Assembly (NCBI GenBank): GCA_018823905.1
Contig: JAHJHL010000111.1
Location: forward strand, 1 to 36,121
DNA length: 36,121 nt
Source: Alphaproteobacteria bacterium
GTDB lineage: Bacteria > Pseudomonadota > Alphaproteobacteria > Sphingomonadales > Sphingomonadaceae
Direction of reading: 5' to 3'
Below, piece by piece: positions 17,302-25,726 of this stretch (the stretch's first letter is position 1; each line of letters starts with the position of its first letter). A program made the position numbers and the translations under genes. The notes beneath the pieces were generated by a model. It made no database searches, was not told the DNA's origin, and saw only the letters and a program-made list of their open reading frames with translations.

Positions 17302-18543
17302 ATGAGTGAAACCCTGCGCAGCGATGTCCTGATCTCGGGGGGCGGCCTCGTCGGCCAAGCGCTCGCCCTTGCCTTGTCGCACCATGGCCTGTCGGTGCAG
17401 ATTGTCGATCCCGCCGACCCGGTGACGACGATCGCACCGGGCTTCGACGGCCGCGCGTCGGCGATCGCCAGCGCGACCTGGCAGATGTTCGAAGTGTTGG
17501 GGATCGCCGAACGCCTCGCCGGTCACGGCTGCCCGATCCGCGCCATCCAGGTGGCCGACGGCGCCCCCGACAGCGGTCGCGGCGGCAACCTCGATTTCGT
17601 CACCGCCGATGGCGACCCGCCGCTGGGCACGATGATCGAGAACCGTCAGCTCCGCCTCGCGCTCGCCGCGGCGCTCGCCGTTGCGCCGCTGGTCCGGCTG
17701 CATATGCCCGCTGCAGTTAAATCGCGCGACATGGATGCGCATGGCGTCACGCTGACCCTCGCTGACGGGACGAAGCTCGTAGCGCCGCTGCTGATCGTCG
17801 CCGAAGGCCGCCGCTCGCCCACCCGCGACGCCGCGGGGTTCAGCATCGCCAACTGGTCCTATCATCATCACGCGATGATCGGCGCGGTGTCGCACGACAA
17901 GCCGCATGGCAATGTCGCGCATGAAATCTTCTATCCTTCCGGCCCCTTCGCGCTGCTCCCGCTCGTTGATGACGCCGAGGGACGCCACCGTTCAGCCTTT
18001 GTGTGGACCGTTGCCGAGAAGGACGGCCCCGGCTTTGCCAAACTCGGCGACCGCGGTTTCGTCGCGGAACTCGAAAAGCGCGCGGGCGGGGTGCTCGGCG
18101 CGATGCAGCTCGTCGCGCCGCGAATGACCTATCCGCTGGGGTTCCATCACAGCGCGTCGATCGTCGCCGAGCGGATCGCGCTGGTGGGCGACGCCGCGCA
18201 CGGCATCCATCCGATCGCGGGGCAGGGGCTGAACCTGGGGCTGCGCGACGTCGCGGCGCTGACCGAGGTGCTGGTCGAGGGCGCCCGACTCGGGCTCGAC
18301 CTCGGCGATGCCGCCTTGCTCGCGCGCTATCAGCGCTGGCGCGGGCTCGACAATATGATGGTCAGCCTCGCCACCGATGGGCTGACCCGGCTGTTCGGCA
18401 TCCCCGGCCGCACCGCCGCCGCGGTACGCCGCACCGGGCTCGGCGCGGTACAGCGCCTGCCGCTGCTCAAGCGCTTCTTCATGGACGAAGCGCGCGGCGA
18501 GGCGGGCGATCTGCCAAGGTTGCTTGCGGGCGCCGAGGTCTAA
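17302..18543 (+). CDS. FAD-dependent ubiquinone-biosynthesis-type hydroxylase (UbiH/UbiF/COQ6 family)
   Basis: The 413-residue protein begins with a Rossmann FAD site (DVLISGGGLVGQALALAL, residues 8-25). It has the second FAD motif GDAAHGIHPIAGQGLNLGLRD from residue 296 and an intermediate Glu/Asn-Arg segment (IENRQLRLAL). These define class A flavin monooxygenases of ubiquinone synthesis, which hydroxylate the quinone ring with NAD(P)H and oxygen. Which ring position it uses (UbiH, UbiI, UbiF or UbiL/UbiM-like) cannot be settled by eye, so no symbol is given. It is divergent from ftsK with about 120 bases between them. Confidence 0.88.
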   Translation: MSETLRSDVLISGGGLVGQALALALSHHGLSVQIVDPADPVTTIAPGFDGRASAIASATWQMFEVLGIAERLAGHGCPIRAIQVADGAPDSGRGGNLDFVTADGDPPLGTMIENRQLRLALAAALAVAPLVRLHMPAAVKSRDMDAHGVTLTLADGTKLVAPLLIVAEGRRSPTRDAAGFSIANWSYHHHAMIGAVSHDKPHGNVAHEIFYPSGPFALLPLVDDAEGRHRSAFVWTVAEKDGPGFAKLGDRGFVAELEKRAGGVLGAMQLVAPRMTYPLGFHHSASIVAERIALVGDAAHGIHPIAGQGLNLGLRDVAALTEVLVEGARLGLDLGDAALLARYQRWRGLDNMMVSLATDGLTRLFGIPGRTAAAVRRTGLGAVQRLPLLKRFFMDEARGEAGDLPRLLAGAEV

Positions 18544-18544
18544 C

Positions 18545-18622
18545 CGTCGCCCCCGCGAAGGCGGGGGCCGCTACAGTCGTAGCGCAAGGCTGCCAACGGC
18601 CCCTGCCTTCGCAGGGGCGACG
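18545..18622. repeat. Pair of REP-like hairpins
   Basis: GCCCCCGC-GAAG-GCGGGGGC (18549-18568) and GCCCCTGC-CTTC-GCAGGGGC (18599-18618) are perfect hairpins. Each is flanked by CGTC/GACG, so the two copies are in inverted orientation. It is a typical sphingomonad dispersed palindrome, placed just after the ubiH-like stop, where it may slow transcription or protect the 3' end. Confidence 0.8.
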
Positions 18623-18722
18623 TGTAAGTATTTCTACCTAGCCCCCCATCAGCCCGCCGCACATCATATTTCCCTATCCCCGTCACCGCGGCACCCCCGC
18701 CGCGGCACGATGGGGACGGACC

Positions 18723-19424
18723 ATGTCGGCAAAAAGCGACGCGCTCGAAGCAGCAGTGACAGACTTTATCCAGGCGCGAACCGCGCTCGACGCGGTACCC
18801 AGCGCGCGAGCGCGTGTGCTCGCCGACCGGGCGTTCGCGCGGCTCGCGGCACTGGCGGCGCCGCGCATCCGCTATTTCACCCGCAGCTATGGCTTGGCCG
18901 ACGTCGCCGACGATGCGGCGCAGGTCTGCGCCATCGCGCTCCACCGGGCCGCCGAACGCTATGATCCGGCGCGGGCCCGCTTTACCACCTATGTGAACTG
19001 GCAGCTGCGCGCCGAACTGCAGGCGCTGCGTCTCCGCCTCCACGGCGACCAGCGTTCAGCCGGACGGCGGCACGTCACCGCAACGCTGTCGCTCGACGCA
19101 CTTCAGGCCGATGGCGCCGACGATTGGCTGGTCGATCCCATCGCCGAAGCCGCGACCGAGGCGGCGGCGGGCGACAGTCTTGCCGACCTCGTCGCCGACC
19201 GGCTCGTCTCCGAATGGGCAGCGCGCCGTCGCACCATGCTGACGCGGGCTTCGCGGGCCGACAATGATCGCATCGAGGCACGCCTCGCTGCCGAAGGAGA
19301 GCTGATCCGCGACCAGCTGCGGGTCAATGAGGCGGCGGATCGGCTGCGTGAAAGCGACCGCCATATCGTCCGACGCGCGCTGACCGACATTGGGCGGCAC
19401 GCTGCTGCGCGAAAATTGAACTAA
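18723..19424 (+). CDS. Sigma-70-family-like protein lacking region 4
   Basis: The 233-residue protein carries a sigma region 2 at about residues 55-100: DDAAQVCAIALHRAAERYDP followed by RFTTYVNWQLRAEL, closely resembling the core-binding and -10-recognition helices of RpoH/RpoD-type factors. A TLSLDAL...DDWLVDP segment resembles the sigma32-type SLD linker. After LRESDRHIVRRAL, where region 4 would begin, only 15 residues remain, so the helix-turn-helix for the -35 element is missing. GGGGACGG before the ATG is a fair ribosome-binding site. Its stop lies seven bases from the convergent LON-domain gene, leaving no room for a lost 3' part. It may be a -10-only sigma factor or an anti/co-factor; function unknown. 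Confidence 0.7.
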   Translation: MSAKSDALEAAVTDFIQARTALDAVPSARARVLADRAFARLAALAAPRIRYFTRSYGLADVADDAAQVCAIALHRAAERYDPARARFTTYVNWQLRAELQALRLRLHGDQRSAGRRHVTATLSLDALQADGADDWLVDPIAEAATEAAAGDSLADLVADRLVSEWAARRRTMLTRASRADNDRIEARLAAEGELIRDQLRVNEAADRLRESDRHIVRRALTDIGRHAAARKLN

Positions 19425-19431
19425 ACGCCGC

Positions 19432-20082
19432 CTATTGCAGCGTGGCGCGGCCGTCGTCGCTGTCGTACCGACCGAAAAACTGCATCAACTGGACAACCAG
19501 CTCGGCACGAGCGTCGATCGGGGTCGCTTCCAGCAACGCCTGTTTCGCCGCGGCATCGAACGGCGCGACCTGCGCGATGCCGTTGACCAGCGTCACATCG
19601 TCGAGCTGGCCGACCGAATCCCAGTCGACGACATAACCTTGCCGCGCCGCAAAGCGTTTGGCCTCGCGTTCGAGGCTGGCGCGCTCGACACTCGACAGCA
19701 CGGCGTCGTCCTCGATCTCGGTCTCGATTTCAGCCTCGACCTGGCGAAACGGGGTGATGACGTCGAGCTCACGGCGAACGCGAAAGCGCGCGACGCCTTC
19801 GAGCACGAGGTTGAAGCGTCCCTCGTCGAGCGCCTCGACATCGACGATCCGCCCGACGCAGCCGACGTCGTAAAGGGCGGGCGGTTCGCGGCTCTCTTCA
19901 CCGGGCAGCATACGCGGCTGGATCATCCCGATCTGGCGGTCGCGCGCGAGCACTTCCTGCACCATCGCCGAATAGCGCGGTTCGAAAATATGCAGCGGCA
20001 GGTGCAGCCCGGGAAACAGCACCGCGCCGGGCAGCGGAAAAATCGCGATCCGCTGGATGGTCAAAGGCGCGGTTTCGCCCAT
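19432..20082 (-). CDS. Stand-alone LON N-terminal (substrate-binding) domain protein
   Basis: The 216-residue protein starts at the ATG that overlaps the upstream stop by one base (TGATG); the longer frame to 20196 lies inside the thioredoxin gene. It consists of one LON-N (PUA-like) domain: IFPLPGAVLFPGLHLPLHIFEPRYSAM, VGCVGRIVDVEALDEGRFNLVLEGVARFRV and a helical C-terminal half. No AAA+ or protease domain follows, so it is not Lon. Stand-alone LON-N proteins are conserved but poorly characterised; a chaperone or substrate-adaptor role is inferred from the coupled thioredoxin-like co-chaperone gene. Confidence 0.88.
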   Translation of the reverse strand: MGETAPLTIQRIAIFPLPGAVLFPGLHLPLHIFEPRYSAMVQEVLARDRQIGMIQPRMLPGEESREPPALYDVGCVGRIVDVEALDEGRFNLVLEGVARFRVRRELDVITPFRQVEAEIETEIEDDAVLSSVERASLEREAKRFAARQGYVVDWDSVGQLDDVTLVNGIAQVAPFDAAAKQALLEATPIDARAELVVQLMQFFGRYDSDDGRATLQ

Positions 20083-20993
20083 CAGCCGAACAGGATCAGC
20101 GACAGGCGGCGGCGCTGCGCCGCGACCCACGGATCTTCCAGCCCGACGGCTTCGAACAGCGACAGCAGCTTGGCTCGCGCCGCATCCTCCTGCCATTCGC
20201 GGTCGGCGGCGACGATGTGGAGCAGATTGTCGGCGGCGGCGTCGCGCTGTCCCGCGCCGATCTGCGCACTGGCCAAGTCGAATCGCGCCTGATGGTCGTC
20301 GGGATTGGCTGCCACAGCCGCTTCAAATGCAGCAAGTTCGCCCGCATCGGGGGCATCGGCGGCGAGTGCGAGCACACTTTTCGCCTGCGTGATCGCGGGA
20401 TCATCGGCGATTTCGGCGGGTACCATGTCAAGCACGCCCTGCGCACTCGTCAGATCGCCCGCGAGCACAAAGGCGCGGATCAATCCGCCATGCGCCGCGG
20501 CGTTGTCGGGCGCCATCTCGAGGATCTGGCCGAAGATGCTGGCGGCGCGTTCCCCGTCGCCTTCGGCGAGGACGGTTTCACCCATCTCGATCAGCGGCGC
20601 GATCTCGACCGCGCGCGCCGTCGCTTCGCTTTCGATCGGCAACTGCGCGAGCAACTGGTCCAGCATCGTCTTCAACTGGCTTTCGGTGCGCGCGTTGGTC
20701 AGATTGGCGACCGGCTGGCCCTGGAAAATCGCATAGACGGTCGGGATCGACTGCACCTGAAACTGGCCGGCGATGAAGCGATTCGCGTCCACGTCGATCT
20801 TGGCGAGCAGCACGCCCTTGTCGGCATAATCGGCGGCGACCTTTTCCAAGATCGGGGTCAGCTGCTTGCACGGCCCGCACCATTCGGCCCAGAAATCCAG
20901 GACCACCAATTTGGTCATCGACGGTTCGACGACATCGCGGCGGAACGCTTCGACGGCTTCCTTCTCGGTGGGGTTCAGACCCAAAGTGGCCAC
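20082..20993 (-). CDS. Thioredoxin-domain/TPR co-chaperone (CnoX/YbbN-like)
   Basis: The 303-residue protein has a thioredoxin fold at residues 5-115 with active site WCGPCK (Cys39 and Cys42) and the cis-Pro loop SIPTVYAIFQ. The C-terminal part has TPR-like helices (ERAASIFGQILEMAPDNAAAHGGLIRAFVLAGD and DDHQARFDLASAQIGAG). This layout is that of CnoX/YbbN, which holds clients for GroEL or DnaK and protects cysteines. Unlike E. coli CnoX, both active-site cysteines are present, so disulfide reduction is possible. Translation is coupled to the LON-N protein downstream. Confidence 0.9.
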   Translation of the reverse strand: MATLGLNPTEKEAVEAFRRDVVEPSMTKLVVLDFWAEWCGPCKQLTPILEKVAADYADKGVLLAKIDVDANRFIAGQFQVQSIPTVYAIFQGQPVANLTNARTESQLKTMLDQLLAQLPIESEATARAVEIAPLIEMGETVLAEGDGERAASIFGQILEMAPDNAAAHGGLIRAFVLAGDLTSAQGVLDMVPAEIADDPAITQAKSVLALAADAPDAGELAAFEAAVAANPDDHQARFDLASAQIGAGQRDAAADNLLHIVAADREWQEDAARAKLLSLFEAVGLEDPWVAAQRRRLSLILFG

Positions 20994-21164
20994 GCGTCAT
21001 GCTCCTGTTCAAAATGCCGGACCATCTATGTGGGAATTGACGCGAATATGCCAACCCTTCACCCGAGATAAGATGCGAAAAGCATGAAGGGGGGTTGCCG
21101 ACTCAAAAAGCCGATGCTAAGCGCCCGCCTCACCCGCTGGAACCGACCGGTTTCAGCCGCCAGA

Positions 21165-21239
21165 GCGGGCGTAGCTCAGGGGTAGAGCACAACCTTGCCA
21201 AGGTTGGGGTCGAGGGTTCGAATCCCTTCGCCCGCTCCA
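21165..21239 (+). tRNA. tRNA-Gly(GCC)
   Basis: The cloverleaf is complete: acceptor GCGGGCG/CGCCCGC, D-arm GCTC/GAGC, anticodon stem CAACC/GGTTG with loop TTGCCAA (anticodon GCC at 21197-21199), T-arm loop TTCGAAT. Discriminator T at 21236 is followed by an encoded CCA. It reads GGC and GGT glycine codons. Confidence 0.97.
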
Positions 21240-21280
21240 GTTTTCCATAAGTAGAATCAGGTTCGATCCCGTCGGGGAGC

Positions 21281-21805
21281 CTAGCGCGTAATCACGTCGC
21301 GCGACATCGGCGCCAGCTTGCTGAGGAAGCGGTTCTGCGCTGCAAAGCCGACCTTTTCCTCGCGCATCGCGGCCTGCAGATTTTCGACCAGCGCGTTCAT
21401 GTCGCGCATTCGCACGCCCATGTCCTTGTGCGAGCTTGCCATATCGCGGCCGCTGTAGTCGCAGCCTGCGTTCAATATGTAGCAGAATTGTTCAAACAGC
21501 GTGCGTTTCAACCGTACCATGTCGTGCGCCTGAAAGATCGCGGCAAGGCGCGGGTCGGCTTGCGACAGTTCGACGGTGCGGTTCGCGATGCGCCGGATGC
21601 CGTCCTGACCGCCGAATGCAGTTGCCATCGCGCTGCCGGTAAAGGGCGTGGCGCCCGCGTTGGCGTTGCTCTGAACATAGGGATCGACAGGCAGTTCGCC
21701 GGTGGCCGGGTCGCGGACCCTTTCTTCGACCCCAAATTCCTTGTCCCAATCGACCGGGGGTTCGGTGGCGGGCTGCATCAGCAGGGCGGCGGCAAGCAGC
21801 AACAT
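21281..21805 (-). CDS. Group 1 truncated haemoglobin, probably exported
   Basis: The 174-residue protein starts at the ATG at 21805, with AAGGA nine bases upstream. Residues 65-174 match group 1 truncated globins: FGGQDGIRRIANRTV, DPRLAAIFQ, RLKRTLFEQFCYILNAGCDYSGRDM and the F-helix SSHKDMGV, with proximal haem ligand His126. In front is a 60-residue extension that begins MLLLAAALLMQPA, a short hydrophobic signal-like segment without basic residues, then a Pro-rich stretch. Export is therefore likely but not certain. Truncated globins bind oxygen or nitric oxide. Only 11 bases separate it from the DUF3034 gene upstream, so the two are co-transcribed. Confidence 0.85.
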   Translation of the reverse strand: MLLLAAALLMQPATEPPVDWDKEFGVEERVRDPATGELPVDPYVQSNANAGATPFTGSAMATAFGGQDGIRRIANRTVELSQADPRLAAIFQAHDMVRLKRTLFEQFCYILNAGCDYSGRDMASSHKDMGVRMRDMNALVENLQAAMREEKVGFAAQNRFLSKLAPMSRDVITR

Positions 21806-21816
21806 GATACGATTCC

Positions 21817-22704
21817 TTAAAAGGCGATTTGCGCGGAGAGGAAACCACCGCGCTGGTTGTCGAAGGTCGCGATCGACCCAAGGTCGACGTAGGCGGCGGT
21901 GACGGTGAGGTTGTCGGTCAGCGCATAGGCGGCGAACAAATCCCACCAGTCGTCTTCGCGCGCGATCGCCAGATTGTCGGGCTTGGTGCGATATTCGGCG
22001 CCGATCACCGCGCGCCGTGACAATTGATAGGCGACCGATCCTTCGAACTGGACCTGGTGCTGGTCGTCACCTGCGCTGCCAAAGCCGAGCAGTCCGGCCT
22101 GGTTCGCTTTGGTCAACCGTGCGGTCGCGTTGACCAGCACGCTGTGCGACAGGAACAGCTTGGTCGCGCTCAGCGTGACGTCGGTGCCGCTGCCGTGCGC
22201 GGCGCCAACCGCGCGCGCCACCGGGGCGTCGCGGTTGCGCTTATGCTCGACGCCCAGGCTGATCTGCGGCAGCAGCGGGTCGCCGTAAACGACGTCACCG
22301 GCGAGGCGCAGCTTGGCGGCGAAAACATCCTGATTCAGTGTGTAGCCGCGGCCGAGCCCGAGCGCGGTCCCGACGTCGCGGGTGTCGAAATTCTGCCGCG
22401 CATAGCTGAGCTCGATGCGGTTCGCGATGCCAACCGCAACACCGTGGCTCTGCCAGCCATAATCGGGCAGTTCGATCAACGTGACATGCCCCGACAGGCC
22501 GATGCCGCGGTCGGTTTCGCGCCCGGCGATCGTCGACCAGGTGGCGACTCCGCCGCCGCTGGTTCCTTCGATCGTCGTGACGCCATTGGTGAGCAGCAGC
22601 TTGCCGCCGTCGACCAGCGATGCCTCCTGCGCCGCGGCGGGGGTCGAGATGCAAAAAAGCGCGAGCGAAACCGGCGCGAGCGAGCGAAAGAGCGATTGGT
22701 CCAT
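21817..22704 (-). CDS. DUF3034-family outer-membrane protein
   Basis: The 295-residue protein starts at the ATG at 22704, where a good signal peptide begins (RSLAPVSLALFCISTPAAAQ); an upstream ATG at 22746 would put charged residues and cysteines in front. The mature part has the DUF3034 signature GGKLLLTNGVTTIEGTSGGG, YGWQSHGVAVG and ELSYARQNFDT. It is rich in beta strands and ends AQIAF, a terminal Phe typical of outer-membrane barrels. No biochemical role is established for the family. It lies in one operon with the truncated globin and divergent from the cupredoxin and cyclic-di-GMP genes. Confidence 0.83.
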   Translation of the reverse strand: MDQSLFRSLAPVSLALFCISTPAAAQEASLVDGGKLLLTNGVTTIEGTSGGGVATWSTIAGRETDRGIGLSGHVTLIELPDYGWQSHGVAVGIANRIELSYARQNFDTRDVGTALGLGRGYTLNQDVFAAKLRLAGDVVYGDPLLPQISLGVEHKRNRDAPVARAVGAAHGSGTDVTLSATKLFLSHSVLVNATARLTKANQAGLLGFGSAGDDQHQVQFEGSVAYQLSRRAVIGAEYRTKPDNLAIAREDDWWDLFAAYALTDNLTVTAAYVDLGSIATFDNQRGGFLSAQIAF

Positions 22705-22796
22705 AAGGGTGCAATCGCAGCAGAGAGAAAAAATTTCGTTAACCATGATACTGATAATTTGAGAGAATGTTAAGCTCTGCCGCCTAACCGGGCGGC
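22705..22796. promoter_or_regulatory. Shared divergent promoter region with start-codon hairpin
   Basis: Ninety-two bases separate the DUF3034 start from the cupredoxin GTG. GATAAT at 22753 is a good plus-strand -10; no clear -35 was found. GCCGCC-TAACCG-GGCGGC (22779-22796) is a perfect hairpin ending on the base before the GTG, where a ribosome-binding site should be. Confidence 0.5.
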
Positions 22797-23414
22797 GTGA
22801 AGGGACCATTTTTCCTAACGATAGCGTTGGCGCTCGCCGTGCCGCTGGCCGCGGCAGGGGCGGCTGCGCCCGCTGCCGTCCAGGTGCAGGTGGTCGACGA
22901 GCGCGGCCTGCCTGTCCGCGATGCGGTGGTTGAACTGACCCCCAATGGCGGCTGGCGCGGCGGCGCGATCCGCTTTGCGTGGAAACCGGCAATGGCCCAG
23001 AAAAGCGTCGCGTTTGTTCCGGGCACCTTGATCGTTGCGCGGGGCAGCAGCGTCGCTTTTCCCAATCTCGATAGCGTTCGCCACAGCGTGTACAGCTTCT
23101 CGAAACCGGCGCGGTTCGAAATCGACCTCTACGGCCGCGATCAGACGCGCTCGCACAACTTCCCGATCGCCGGCACCGTCGCGCTCGGCTGCAATATCCA
23201 CGATCAGATGCGCGGCTATATTCGCGTTGTCGACACCCCGTTCGCGGGCAAGACCGACCAGAACGGCATCGTCCGCCTGTCGGGCATGGCGGCGGGCGGG
23301 CATCAGCTGACCGTCTGGCACGCCCGCGCCCGCACCCCGGGGGGCGAGCTGAAGCGCGCGCTCGCGGTCGGTGCGGGATCCAGCAGCCACAAAATTGCCC
23401 TGAAATTGCGATGA
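22797..23414 (+). CDS. Exported cupredoxin-like protein ('methylamine utilization' type)
   Basis: The 205-residue protein begins with GTG; no other start would keep the signal peptide (FFLTIALALAVPLAAAGAAA). The mature part is a beta-rich cupredoxin with type 1 copper ligands visible as His96 (VRHSVYS), Cys132, His135 and Met138 (GCNIHDQM). A second beta domain follows from about residue 145. Databases often label the family 'methylamine utilization protein', but no mau genes are present, so that label should not be taken as function. Periplasmic electron transfer or copper/redox sensing is inferred. Its stop overlaps the start of the GGDEF-EAL gene (ATGA), which argues for a partnership. Confidence 0.86.
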   Translation: MKGPFFLTIALALAVPLAAAGAAAPAAVQVQVVDERGLPVRDAVVELTPNGGWRGGAIRFAWKPAMAQKSVAFVPGTLIVARGSSVAFPNLDSVRHSVYSFSKPARFEIDLYGRDQTRSHNFPIAGTVALGCNIHDQMRGYIRVVDTPFAGKTDQNGIVRLSGMAAGGHQLTVWHARARTPGGELKRALAVGAGSSSHKIALKLR

Positions 23415-25726
23415 TCAAGATCCCGACCTTTCCCCAACGTTTTCGCTTCCGTTCGCTGAAGCTGCGCATTGCGGTCGCTTATGCCGCGCTGTCGACCGCG
23501 ATCCTTGCCGCGATCTTGCTGCTGGCGGGCAATGGCATCGCGCGTTTCGGTGAAGACAGCGCCTCGCGCGACCTCGCCGCCAATGCGCGCGTGTTCGACG
23601 AGATTATCGCCCTGCGCGCGCAGCAGATGCGCGGGTCGGCTGACGTGCTGTCGCGTGATTTCGGCTTTCGCGAGGCGGTGGCGACCGGCGACGAAGCGAC
23701 GATCGAAAGCGCGCTCGTCAGCTTGCGCGAACGGTCGCGCAGCGACGCCGCCTTTGTCGTCGGGCTCGACGGCACAATGACCGGATCGGCAACCGCAGCG
23801 CTGCCCGCCTCCGAAGACCTGTGGGACGCGCTCGATGGCGGGCAGGACCATGGCATCATCCGCATCGGCGACAAGCTGGCGCTCGCCGCGGCATCGCCGA
23901 TCGAGGTCCCCGACACGATTGGCTGGCTTGTGCTGGCGCAGCCGCTCGACGCCGCCGAAATGCGCCGCCTTGCCAAACTCGCCGCGGTCGACATCGACGC
24001 GCGCGTGGTGCGCGCGTCGCAGCTTCCCGCCGCGCTTGCTGCCGCCCCCTCGGGCCGCGTGCTCGAAAGCGGCGACAGCGAACGCGTCTTCCACCATGTG
24101 ACCGCGCTGCCCGCCTTGCAGGCCGGGGTCCGCCCGCGTCTGGTGCTCGACCACTCGCTCAGCAAGGCGCTCGGCGAATATTCGGGACTGCAATGGCTGC
24201 TCGTCGCGCTCGCCGCGGCGGGGCTGACCCTCGTCATCGTGCTTAGTTGGCGGATCGCGCGCACGATCACCCGCCCGCTGAGCGCGCTCGACGAAGCGAC
24301 GCGGCGGCTGGGTGAAGGCAAGGATGCCGCGGTCGAAGTGACCTCGGACGATGAAATCGGTCGCCTCGGCGCCAGCTTTAACGTCATGGTCGCCGCGATC
24401 GCCGAACGCGAGCGCCAGATCACCCATGTCGCGCTCCACGACGGGCTCACCAACCTGCCCAACCGCAAATTGTTCGTCGAACAGCTCGACCAGGCGCTCG
24501 CGCGCCGCCGCGACGAGGCGCGGTTGATGGTCGTCTATGTCGACCTCGACGATTTCAAGGTCGTCAACGACACGCTCGGCCATCCCGCGGGCGACGCGTT
24601 GCTGCGCAATGTTGCTAAACATCTGCAAGCCGTGCTCGGCGATGCGATCGTCGCGCGGCTGGGCGGCGACGAATTCGCGATCCTGCTCAGCGACCTGTCC
24701 GCGACCGAAAATCTCGCCGCGCTCGCCGACAAATTGCAAAGCTGTTTCGACCGCCCGATCCTGATCGACGGGCAACAGGCCGATGCGTCGGCCAGCATGG
24801 GGATTGCGGTTGCGCCCGACGACGGGCTCGACGGCATCACTTTAATGAAGAACGCCGACCTCGCGCTCTATCGCGCCAAGCGTGATGGCAAGGCGACCTA
24901 TCATTTTTTCGAACAATCGCTCGACGAACAGGCACGCCACCGCCGCCAGATGGAGCTCGACCTCCGCCTCGCGATCCGCGACGGCGGGTTCGAGCTCTAT
25001 TTCCAGCCGCTCTACAGCATGCACGAAGAACGGTTGATGGCATTCGAAGCGCTGATCCGCTGGCCGCATGCCGACAAGGGCATGATCAGCCCGGCCGAAT
25101 TCATTCCGCTGGCCGAGGAAACCGGCCTCATCGTCCAGATCGGCGAATGGGTGATCCGCGAAGCCTGCCGCCAGGCGGCGACGTGGGACGGCGAACTGTC
25201 GGTCGCGGTCAATATCTCGCCGAAGCAGTTTTTGACCCCGGGGTTGGCCAATATCGTGTTGTCGGCGCTGGCCTCGTCGGGGCTGCCCGCCAACCGGCTC
25301 GAACTCGAGATCACCGAAAGCATCTTCATCGCCAATGTCGAAAAGACGCTGGAGACGCTGCACAGCCTGCGCGCGCTCGGCGTCCGCATTGCGCTCGACG
25401 ATTTCGGCACCGGCTATTCGTCGCTCAGCTATTTGCGCTCCTTCCCCTTCGACAAGCTCAAGATCGACCAGAGCTTTGTCCGCGATCTGGCGCAGGGCGG
25501 CAACGCCAATGCCGTCATCCGCGCGATCACGACGCTCGCCGACGCCCTCGGCATGGAAACGCTGGCTGAGGGGGTCGAGGACGCGGCGCAGGCTGAAATT
25601 CTGCGGCAGGAGGGCTGCCACCAGATCCAGGGCTATCTGCTCAGCCGCCCGATCAACGGCGCCGCGGTGCATGTCTTCATCGCCGACATGGTGGCCGAAC
25701 CCGACCAGCATCGACTGAGCGCATAA
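23411..25726 (+). CDS. Membrane-bound GGDEF-EAL cyclic-di-GMP enzyme
   Basis: The 771-residue protein has a membrane helix at about 20-42, a periplasmic sensor region of some 210 residues, a second helix at about 255-277 (LLVALAAAGLTLVIVLSW) and a HAMP linker. A GGDEF domain follows (GGDEF intact at 418-422), then an EAL domain (EAL at 546-548, NISPKQF, ELEITES, DDFGTGYSSLSYL, KIDQSF). Both catalytic signatures are complete, so it could make and degrade cyclic-di-GMP. The periplasmic part resembles a Cache-like sensor but I cannot assign it firmly. Translation is coupled to the cupredoxin gene by a four-base overlap, which suggests that the exported copper protein feeds the sensor. Confidence 0.93.
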   Translation: MIKIPTFPQRFRFRSLKLRIAVAYAALSTAILAAILLLAGNGIARFGEDSASRDLAANARVFDEIIALRAQQMRGSADVLSRDFGFREAVATGDEATIESALVSLRERSRSDAAFVVGLDGTMTGSATAALPASEDLWDALDGGQDHGIIRIGDKLALAAASPIEVPDTIGWLVLAQPLDAAEMRRLAKLAAVDIDARVVRASQLPAALAAAPSGRVLESGDSERVFHHVTALPALQAGVRPRLVLDHSLSKALGEYSGLQWLLVALAAAGLTLVIVLSWRIARTITRPLSALDEATRRLGEGKDAAVEVTSDDEIGRLGASFNVMVAAIAERERQITHVALHDGLTNLPNRKLFVEQLDQALARRRDEARLMVVYVDLDDFKVVNDTLGHPAGDALLRNVAKHLQAVLGDAIVARLGGDEFAILLSDLSATENLAALADKLQSCFDRPILIDGQQADASASMGIAVAPDDGLDGITLMKNADLALYRAKRDGKATYHFFEQSLDEQARHRRQMELDLRLAIRDGGFELYFQPLYSMHEERLMAFEALIRWPHADKGMISPAEFIPLAEETGLIVQIGEWVIREACRQAATWDGELSVAVNISPKQFLTPGLANIVLSALASSGLPANRLELEITESIFIANVEKTLETLHSLRALGVRIALDDFGTGYSSLSYLRSFPFDKLKIDQSFVRDLAQGGNANAVIRAITTLADALGMETLAEGVEDAAQAEILRQEGCHQIQGYLLSRPINGAAVHVFIADMVAEPDQHRLSA

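Noticed and set aside
17179..17988. N-terminal extension of FtsK
   Set aside because: It runs antisense through the ubiH-like gene and precedes the normal membrane-helix start.
22797..23414. Methylamine dehydrogenase pathway suggested by the common family name
   Set aside because: No mauA, mauB or maturation genes are present; only the copper-binding fold is supported.
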